A DNA stretch of 64,000 nt. Origin: Wuchereria bancrofti. Taxonomy: Eukaryota > Nematoda > Chromadorea > Rhabditida > Onchocercidae. The notes beneath the pieces were generated by a model that saw only the letters and a program-made list of their open reading frames with translations, did not search any database and was not told the origin of the DNA. Location: positions 7,600,575 through 7,664,574 of the forward strand of contig SSBO01000003.1 in the NCBI GenBank assembly GCA_005281725.1. The letters run 5' to 3'. Positions 41,543-64,000 of this stretch are shown here, piece by piece. Numbering within the stretch: the first letter of the stretch is position 1; each line of letters begins with the position of its first letter. The translations under genes were made by a program, and so were the position numbers.

Positions 41543-44497
41543 TTAGCTAACATTGAAAGCATATTCCGATTCAGTTGTTGTAATGTCGAAATTATACGAT
41601 GTATATGTTTCCGATGCATTACCAAACGTAGTGGTGTATTCATCCTGAGAAGAAAATTGCTGCACATTTGGAATTTTTTTAAATGTTTTCTTTGCTTCTG
41701 CTATTTTATGTTCCGTTTGTTCATTATCCGTTTTTGTTCCTTCAATTACTGAAAATTCTACATATCATTTTTTTATTCTGTAAATAAGTTTACTGATTGA
41801 CAAATAAAAATAAAATGATTAATGAAAAAAAAAAAGTAACAAAAACAAGAACAAACAAAATATTATAATGTTAAAACAAACTTGGTTTAAAACAAAATTT
41901 GATAACATTCAATGAATTTAGCAATAAAACAAAATAATATGATGGTATAACTACGATAATTGTAATTTTCTACATTTAAATTTTAATTTTATAAATTCCA
42001 CGATAAATTAAAATTTTATTTCACAAATTTATTGATAGGTTTGAAAGAAAAAAAAGGATTGATGAGATAAAAAAAACGATGAACAATTGAAAGATTGCTT
42101 ACCATATTTTTCAACTATTGGCGAAGGAATATTATAATAATATTTCTGACTTTTAGCATTAATACAATTATACAAATTAGGTAAACCTATATAGGTACTC
42201 TCTGCCTAAAATAATAAACATAAATCAACAAATTAGTAAGCGATTCATCAAAATGTATACAAATTTTATTAGTAACCATAACCAATACAATTTTAATTTC
42301 TAATATTTAAATTTTGATTCTATAAGTCCATTGGTAAATTAGAAATTTATTTCATTAATTCATTGATAAGTTTTAAAAAAATGATTAATCAGATGGAAAA
42401 AAAGAGATAGGGCCATACTTGTTGATATTGCATCGTTTTTGAGATATTATCTGCCACATTATCCATCTGAAAATTTATAATATTCAAATTGTTCCACTTA
42501 AAAACTTAAAAAAAAAAGTCAGTTTACTTATACATCACAAATAATCTTTATTCTTTTACTGTTTTTTATTCTTTATTTTCTTTCCTTTCTCTTCACTCAT
42601 GCTATTAGCAACACTGAGTAAATATAAACATGAAATAAAAAAATGAAAATTAATCAAAATTTAGTATAAAATGAGATTTAAAATTTAAAAAGTAAGTGAA
42701 ATTTAGCAAGAAAATAATAAACTAGGCAATAATAAAAGTAATAAGAATATTAACGATAACATCTATTTATGAAATTTAATTTTGTTTCATTTCCCCATTC
42801 CAGTAACTAAATCAAAAAAAAAAGAATTCTAATGTCGTTGGTTTGAAACAACTTAATTAGCGCTAATAATTAAAGAAATTTATCAGTTTAAATTTAAGCG
42901 CTAACTGCTCAATGTTATTTGCTTTCATGTTAACAGCATCAGAAAATTTAATAAAATAAATACTAGAAATTTGTGATAATATTAATTACCAATGCTAATA
43001 TGGCAATAATAATAAGAGCAATAATTAAGTTCAAAAATTTTCCCAAAATGTTAGTAAAAATTTCTGTTAATCGAATTAGGAAATGTTTGAAACTAATGTA
43101 CCTGCTGCTCGTACTTAAATTTATTTATTCCTTTATCATCATTTTGCCAGTTATTATCAACAATACCAAGGCACTTAAAAAAAAGCAGAAAAAAAGATTA
43201 TAATTTTAGAAATATGAATTTCAATTCAAAACTGAAATTTGAAAAAAGAACCCATAAAATTATTAAAATGTTTTTCTTTTTCTTTTGTTCAAAAAATCTT
43301 AAATGAACTAAAACAAAAAAAAAAAAAAAAAAAAAAATTACATTATTGAGAGTTGGTGTGGCATACATCGATGCAATATGTTTTTTTGCAATATTTTTAT
43401 CCTTTCCTTCCAGAATTTCAATAATTTTATCCTGTGATAAGCAAAAAAATAAATAAATTAACTAAAAAAAATGAGTCAAGAATGATGAAAGTGTGAAAAA
43501 TTGAAAAAAAGGAGATAATAAAGATTAAATTTGAGCTTAGAAATTAAATTTGATATCATTTTTCATGAAAAAGTTATTCTAATTTTTCTTTATTCTTTTA
43601 CCTCATGTTACATTTTTTAATAATTTTATTAATTTTATTTCAGTCAGATTGAGTCATATTTCGGAACTTTTTTTTGTTTAATTATTTTAAACGAGAAAGT
43701 ATTTTGAGAATTATGATAAGATAGAATTTTGATTCCTTAATTTTCTCAAAGAAATAAATACTTCAATCGTTCTAAATTTCTGATTTTTCACATAACAATG
43801 GTTAATTAATTAATAATTCCTGAATGTATCAGTTTTGAAGTTTTAAATTTTATTAGTAAAAATTTCACTTGTAACTTGCAATTTTGCATAATTTGAAAAA
43901 AAAAAAGAATCTTTCCTTTAGAAAAAACGAATTAATACGAATAAATTAGTGCTATTCAGGCTGTAGTAACAGAATGAGACTTTTTCCGGTAGAACCGGTT
44001 TGTGTCCAGTCCCACCAATGTAATTTATTCCCGCAACCGGAACAAATTTGTTAGAACCATCTGAACTGTTCATTTTTGAATAATCATCCGATCTGGTAGT
44101 GGTAGTATAACCTTTGACCGGACTTGTAACAGTTTTTGTTGTATCTAGCACTGATCCCTTGAAATATTAATTTCCGGAAAAATATTTAACTATCAAAATT
44201 GCTAATGATAATGTGAAATATATCTGAATTATGTAAAATAGTAATTTTTAAATGTATGTCATTTAAAGTAAAATTTGAGTTTTCAAACTTAAAAATATTA
44301 TTTAATGAATGAATCGATTGTAATTAATAGGCACATCACAATCAGTTCATTTTAATTTTGTGCTACACCTCATCCAATTCTTTAACTTTTCCTCCTGTCG
44401 TTGTATCATCGTTAAAATCTTCAGTCATTGCAAAGTAAATACTGTTGCCATTTAGGCCTGGCTTACGACCAAAGCCAAAATAACTACTCGACGCCAT
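41543..44497 (-). CDS. Unrecognised seven-exon gene, 288-residue Ser/Thr/Asn-rich protein
   Basis: Exons in order: 44369-44497, 43939-44157, 43342-43431, 43102-43173, 42419-42466, 42103-42205, 41543-41748. They total 867 bases including TAA, with GT-AG junctions and matching phases throughout (phase 0 except the last junction, phase 1). It starts MASSSYFGFGRKPGLNG at an ATG with G at -3 and +4, downstream of a TTCAACTAG that could take a spliced leader, and ends SEYAFNVS. The protein is polar and Tyr/Thr-rich, with a short Lys-rich stretch (HKIAEAKKTFKKI) near the end. There is no signal peptide, membrane helix or known domain, and it is probably largely disordered. The second exon's donor (GTATTA) is the weakest call. 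I do not recognise the family; it may be lineage-specific. Confidence 0.75.
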
Positions 44498-44860
44498 TAC
44501 TAGTTGAACCAACGAATGCAATTATTTTGAAAACTTTTCGAATTTATACAATTTTTTTTTTCATCTTATCAGATTAACTTTCATGCATTTTTCATTATGC
44601 AAATTTCAACTGTGTCAAATTAATTACTTTTGTTAATGCTAATTTCAACAAATTCTTTATTTAAACTACAGTTTTTGAGATATAATGATATTAATTATTT
44701 TTGCTGCATTAGCATCCATATTTCATAATAATTTGAATAATTTGAAATGACGAAAGGAAATTTTATTTAAATCAATTAGTTTTATTTTTAGCAAATGATA
44801 TCACTTTCAATCAAAAAAACTCGGATTTTTTTTTCTGCAGTAAGGTGATACGAATTTATT

Positions 44861-45193
44861 CCATAATTCATCACTTAGAGATTCACCAGAATTCATCACT
44901 TGGAGATTCACCAGAATTTATCACTTAGAGATTCACCAGAATTCATCACTTAGAGATTCACCATAATTCATCACTTAGAGATTCACCAGAATTTATCACT
45001 TAGAGATTCACCAGAATTCATCACTTAGAGATTCACCAGAATTTATCACTTAGAGATTCACCAGAATTCATCACTTAGAGATTCACCAGAATTCATCACT
45101 TAGAGATTCACCAGAATTTATCACTTAGAGATTCACCAGAATTCATCACTTAGAGATTCACCAGAATTCATCACTTAGAGATTCACCAGAATC
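44861..45193. repeat. 25-bp minisatellite, 13 copies, upstream of the 288-aa gene
   Basis: The unit is CCAGAATTCATCACTTAGAG followed by ATTCA. The word TCACTTAGAG (once TCACTTGGAG) recurs exactly every 25 bp from 44871 to 45171. Variation is limited to a few positions, such as AATTC versus AATTT. The array lies about 370 bp upstream of the ATG at 44497, in the probable promoter region. Near-perfect spacing points to recent expansion. Confidence 0.96.
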
Positions 45194-46275
45194 CATTACT
45201 CACAGATCCATTATTGGCGCATTCATCAAAATTCTATTATTGACAGATTCCTTCCTAGGATATACCATTTGTAATTACATTAGAATTTATTAATCTAATA
45301 TTTACAGAATTCAGTTGGTCGTAATTTATTAAATTACAATATCAGTTTAATGAAATCTTCTATTCAATGAATGCATAGTAAATGAAAACCAGTCGTTAAT
45401 ACAAGAAATGAGTGATAAAATTTGATAGGAATGACAACAAAATTTGGTTTTTAGTGGTCTTTCACTAGAAGTTAGCCAAAATTAGTTTTGAGTAAGTTAT
45501 TTTTACTATTATATTTGTTTAATGACTAAGAAAAATTCGTATCGAACAATCGAATCTCTGATTGTCGTCACTTTTCCCTAATTTCCTTAATTTCTTCTTA
45601 ATTTCCTTCACGAAAACTTCTTTAATCATTTAACTAAGAAATTGATTGATTGTGAACTTCACGTACTATCAGCAATAAACGTCATTTACGTCACTAATTT
45701 CTCATCTTTGTTGTCTAAACAATCACTCATCAATTATAAATAGTAGAACAAAAGTAGAAATAAACCTGAAGCTTAAAGATACCTAACATAACGATGAAAT
45801 ATCGAGAATTAACAGTAAACAAATCGAACGGTACTCAATTTACTCTACGGCACAATTTTAATAGAAAATAAACAATAAAAAGTAAACAGTAAAAAGGCCT
45901 AGTGGCATTCAACTTAATGTATAGTACAGTTAGTGGTACTCAATTTAATACATTATACAATATTGATTACTCGTTGTAATCATACCTATCGGTGACAATA
46001 AACAAATTATCAATGACATAAACAAATTATACTTTTGTAAATTTTTTATTTACAAAAATTTCGCCTTTATAATGCAATAATAGCAGCAATTGGCAAAACT
46101 TTTATTCAAAATATTTATTAATTATTTGTTCCATTTTGATATAATTTTTTACTATTTTATAAATTATTCTTTTATGTATTATCTACAAAAATTACATTCA
46201 GTAAAATAAATGTCAATTTTATGAAAATTTCTAATTAATTTATTTTCCATCAATTTTGTTTCATTTTTATTCTAG
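45194..46275. other. Intergenic AT-rich DNA
   Basis: Between the 25-bp minisatellite and the + strand exon-like segment at 46276 I see no gene-like frames, RNA gene or clear repeat. Confidence 0.6.
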
Positions 46276-46344
46276 CTAGTCGATCCGTCATATCGTGTCA
46301 TTCTGAAAGCTTCAATCATTAATTTTTTTGAGAAAATTAGTTAA
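46276..46344 (+). other. Possible small terminal exon, function unknown
   Basis: A good acceptor (TTTTTATTCTAG) leads into a 22-codon frame ending in TAA at 46342, reading LVDPSYRVILKASIINFFEK, then IS. Composition is more balanced than the flanks. No partner exon was identified, and its phase does not link simply to the exon at 48095. Confidence 0.2.
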
Positions 46345-46597
46345 CTGCTTGATTAATTACGATTTTATTTCATATCACTAATATTTGCAAATTAAAAAAA
46401 CCATAAATATGTGGAAAAGATATTAATTAGCACTTATTGTAATTAATGATTTTATATTATCACAGATATTAGCAGAAATTGTGACAGTAATTAGTATTAG
46501 AAAGGAGAAAATCTAACTGAAGAATGGATATATTGATGGAAATCATGAAACTTTTATCTGATCTTTTCTCACTTCAAATATTTCGCCTAATTTAACG

Positions 46598-47017
46598 TCA
46601 TCGTCCACGTACGAGCCACTCAATCGAAGGTGTTTGACGACGTTGTCGTTGACGAACAGAGGTAGAACGACGACGACGACGGGGACTGGATTGACGGCGT
46701 ATACGACGATGCCGGTAAGGAGAACGTCGAGAGCGAAGGATAGCTAGACGACGACTACGCGAACGAGAACGGCGTGATTTACGTGGACTTGATCTACGTC
46801 GTCTTGACCTACGTGGAGTTGATCGTTTGCTTCTGCTATCTGCCATTCGATACAGCCTATATAGCGTACTTAAAGGTGTACGATGGCGACGGCTACGCTG
46901 ATACGCTCGCACAGGTGATCGTGAACCATATCGCGAGTAACGCTTTTTCACAGTACTACGTGATCGACTTCCACGGCTTCTTGACCGGAACCGTGAGCGT
47001 AAGCCGTGACATGGCAT
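46598..47017 (-). CDS. Arg/Ser-rich basic protein, protamine-like or free RS domain (139 aa)
   Basis: A single-exon ORF from ATG at 47017 to TGA at 46598. About half its residues are Arg or Ser, in runs such as SRFRSRSRGSRSRS, RRSRRRRSSPRKSRRSRSRS and SPRRRRRS, with a short less biased middle (LYRLYRMADSRSK). There is no RRM in the ORF or upstream, so it is not an ordinary SR splicing factor. Nematodes do have small Arg/Ser-rich sperm chromatin proteins, and that is my preferred guess; an RS-domain cofactor is the alternative. Base composition is roughly half G+C in a region near 80% A+T, mostly from CGN arginine codons. A possible acceptor (AAAACAG) lies 23 bases upstream of the ATG, suitable for trans-splicing or a 5' UTR intron. 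A second in-frame ATG (MADSRSK) lies within the ORF. Confidence 0.7.
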   Translation of the reverse strand: MPCHGLRSRFRSRSRGSRSRSTVKKRYSRYGSRSPVRAYQRSRRHRTPLSTLYRLYRMADSRSKRSTPRRSRRRRSSPRKSRRSRSRSRRLAILRSRRSPYRHRRIRRQSSPRRRRRSTSVRQRQRRQTPSIEWLVRGR

Positions 47018-47180
47018 ATCTGATTTATCCCAGTTAACTCTGTTTTACGAAAAATTCTCATTTAGATGATGCTATCAGTTTGAAATGATTTCTTCCACAG
47101 TTTAAACAAAGAATGAATAAAATAAAGTAGGGGAACAGATCAAACCTTAGTAAAGTAGCAGAGGGAGAAAAATGAAATTT

Positions 47181-47205
47181 GGGTAAATTGGGGGTAGGGG
47201 AAGGG
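47181..47205 (+). promoter_or_regulatory. Potential G-quadruplex upstream of the Arg/Ser-rich gene
   Basis: Four G runs (GGG 47181-47183, GGGGG 47190-47194, GGGG 47197-47200, GGG 47203-47205) with loops of 6, 2 and 2 bases fit the canonical motif. It sits about 165 bp upstream of the ATG at 47017, on the strand complementary to the coding strand, inside a 150-bp purine-rich tract (47125-47280) unlike its AT-rich surroundings. A regulatory role is inference. Confidence 0.5.
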
Positions 47206-49398
47206 AGTAGTACTTGGGTAAAGTTAAGACTGGAGAAGGTTGGTTCAAGTACTGGAGGGAGTTCGAGGGAATAATTGGTGTAAAATGATGTGATATCACT
47301 TGATAAGCTTATTTATAGATCCTTTTCAATTATGCAAATCAAGTTAAGCACAGTACATAATGATTTCATTAAAATACAAATTTTCAAATTTCAAATCATC
47401 AAAGTGCCAAAAATTCCTCATCAAAAAAATGACTTTTCTCAACGAAAATTTAAATTTACAAAATATTTCTTCCGATTTTCTGCATTAGCAATTTTTACTA
47501 CTTGAATGATTTTAATTAAATGTAAATTTTCAATTTATTTAATCATTTTAATTTTCAATTTGCTTATTCAAATTAATTATATCAATTCCTCCAGTACTCA
47601 AATTCTAGGAAACAATTTTTTTTTCCTTCGAAATATTTAATTTCATACAATTTTAATTCTGATTTTCCAATTTTCGTATGTTTATTTGCTCATGTACTCA
47701 TTTATCAGTCTTTTTTTAATTATTTAATTCAGACATCTTTTTAGAATTTTTTTTTACAATTACTCTACCTATAGATTAATGTAATTTACCAACTTTTTTT
47801 TTTGTTATTTTGATTTATTCAAGCATTGAGTTTTTTTTTTCTTTTGTTCTTTATTGAAGATGCATAATACACATTTAAATAAGTTTTAATTATTGGTAAA
47901 ATTCTTTTTCCTTCCAATGAATGAAATGAAAGCATTTAATTTCGCAACTTGAAAATGATAAAAATAACAAATATAAGCAACTTAATAGTGATCTATGATA
48001 CTTGAAAATATATGTTGAAATTTATAATTTTTAAACACTTATCACTTCGTTTTCTTTATATTTTAAACATTTGTAAATAAACTTTCTTTAACAGGTATTG
48101 CCTAAAGCAATCAATATTGATATTATATTTACAAATGTAACAGAGTTACTTTGGATAGTAAAAGTATGTAATTTTATATATTTTTTATTCATATATTCTT
48201 CAAGTATCAAAATCAATTAATTATAGAAATTAAATTATGAATGGAGGCATTTAAGAAAATGAGAAAAGAAATATGAAATACTAGTAAGATAAGAATTATT
48301 TTTATCATTATTCGAATTTCAATTACTTTTATTATTACTCAAATTTGTCACCGATAATGGATTTTTAGTATGATAAATTGGATATGTTATTGGAAGTTTG
48401 CTAAATATATACAATCTTCAAAATAGTTAATTTTGAATGGTATAATTTTAACTTTCTGATTGAAATTCAACAAAAATGGTTTTTCTTTTCGGTACTGTCA
48501 ACTAAGGTATTTCTGGTGAACCATAAAAATGACACACCTTTTAATTATAGATAAAAAAAAAACAAATTAAGAGAAATAAAGAGGCAGTGCAGTATAGAGA
48601 GGGCAAATGAGAGATAGAGAGAATGGACGAAAAAATGGAAGGAATAATTAATAACAAAATCAATGGAATTCATTGGAATGGAATTAAATAATATTATAAA
48701 AATTTAAATTTTAAATGATTTAACATTTTTTACACAAAATTTTATTCTTTAAAATGTGACAGAATTTTATATAAATTTTTTTGAAATTCAAAAGAAAAAA
48801 GGAAGGAACAAAAACAAAAAGAGTCTTTCAAGACAATTTACAAAGAAATGAAAAAAACTGAAATTTGCATTATTACAAGAAAAAAAAAAGATAAAAATAA
48901 ATTGTTCTGGAATGAAAAAAATTTATATATTATTCTTTGATAAATAATAATAGTTGATTTACAAATTTTAGGAAAAAATCACTTAAAATCAATGTGCCAA
49001 TGCTTATATCTTCTGAATGTTAAATTTTAGCCTTAATTAATCTTATCAGTTATAAATAATTTCTTTTATTGATACTATCATCAATTAAAAATTGAAGATT
49101 AAATGGATGATAACAGTGATAACAACAAACATTTGCAACATGATAATATACATCGAAGGCTACTTTTCAAGTTATTTCTTCTTAAAATAGCACAAAAACG
49201 ATGAATACCCGTATTAAATTTGAGAAATAAAAAACAAAAAAAAAAAAAGAGAGAGAAATGTAATAAATTGAAATGAATAAAAATATAAGACATATGGCAT
49301 AATTTCATTTTTTTTTTAAAAATAATAATCAGTAATCAAAAATTTCATTTGGAGAGGGCAAAATAAACAAAAAAAAAAGTTTATCATTTTTTTTATAA
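47206..49398. other. Intergenic region between the Arg/Ser-rich gene and the phosphatase
   Basis: Apart from the + strand exon at 48095-48163 this is AT-rich DNA. The minus strand at 47147-47310 is pyrimidine- and proline-codon-rich with an open frame lacking ATG, which may be 5' UTR of the Arg/Ser-rich gene. The 3' UTR of the phosphatase should extend below 49399. Confidence 0.5.
48095..48163 (+). CDS. Orphan exon resembling part of a Dbl-homology (RhoGEF) domain
   Basis: A 69-base exon between a strong acceptor (TTTCTTTAACAG) and a strong donor (GTATGTAA). Only one frame is open, phase 0 at both ends, reading VLPKAINIDIIFTNVTELLW, then IVK. The pattern P..I..[DE].IIF.N[IV].E[IL]....K matches the region of DH domains around the first conserved helix, such as Trio-type GEFs (IIFGNIQEIYDFH, from family knowledge). 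DH domains activate Rho GTPases. No neighbouring exon of such a gene was found between 44.5 and 49.4 kb on this strand. It may belong to a gene with large introns, be a decayed copy, or be a chance match. Confidence 0.4.

Positions 49399-64000
<14,602 letters not shown>

Noticed and set aside
40794..41667. Several long ORFs rich in Leu/Cys/Val (minus) or Gln/Thr/Asn (+)
   Set aside because: They read through the 89-bp repeat array, whose T-free strand lacks stops; the 5' part of one is a shadow frame of the real last exon at 41543-41748.
44861..45193. CRISPR-like array
   Set aside because: The units are contiguous with no spacers, and the sequence is eukaryotic; it is a minisatellite.
46774..47037. 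87-codon + ORF opposite the Arg/Ser-rich gene
   Set aside because: Antisense shadow: the Arg/Ser codons on the other strand leave this frame open.

Overview
The window looks like part of a very AT-rich nematode scaffold. By eye it is roughly four-fifths A+T, introns are mostly short, acceptors follow the compact TTTTCAG/TTTTAG pattern, and the best-recognised gene is a LAR-type receptor tyrosine phosphatase most like nematode PTP-3. The clade (filarial or other) cannot be fixed from sequence alone. A single N at 32106 marks a scaffold join.

Layout. Bases 1 to about 39.6 kb are essentially a gene desert: homopolymer- and microsatellite-rich DNA with no recognisable gene. It holds a badly decayed mariner transposase on the + strand (about 14.7-15.5 kb) whose 3' end runs into a degenerate 27-bp minisatellite. 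It also holds a diverged pair of direct repeats (16.8/17.4 kb), clusters of GATA-type motifs, several exon-like islands, and a perfect 1,689-bp duplication either side of the N (30417-32105 and 32107-33795) that is almost certainly an unmerged contig overlap.

From 39.6 to 47.0 kb the minus strand carries two unfamiliar genes. One is a seven-exon gene (44497 down to 41543) whose exons join in phase to give a 288-residue, Ser/Thr/Asn/Tyr-rich protein that I do not recognise. A second, related terminal exon lies about 1.7 kb further down (39858-39619), and a 700-bp array of 89-bp repeats separates the two. Upstream of the gene start is a 25-bp, 13-copy minisatellite. The other gene is a single-exon, unusually GC-rich Arg/Ser-rich protein (47017-46598, 139 aa), resembling a protamine-like sperm chromatin protein or a free RS domain. 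A potential G-quadruplex lies just upstream of it.

From 49.4 kb to the right edge the minus strand encodes the 3' portion of the LAR-family receptor phosphatase: 20 exons, 3,798 coding bases, 1,265 residues in one continuous frame. It covers a low-complexity ectodomain segment, fibronectin III repeats, one transmembrane helix, and the tandem D1 (active-type) and D2 (partly degenerate) phosphatase domains. Its 5' end lies beyond base 64000. A small + strand exon at 48.1 kb resembles part of a Dbl-homology (RhoGEF) domain but has no visible companions.

These genes show no operon-like relationship. The receptor phosphatase is a cell-surface signalling and adhesion protein; the others are lineage-specific or unplaced. 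All family assignments are from recognition of motifs, without database searches.
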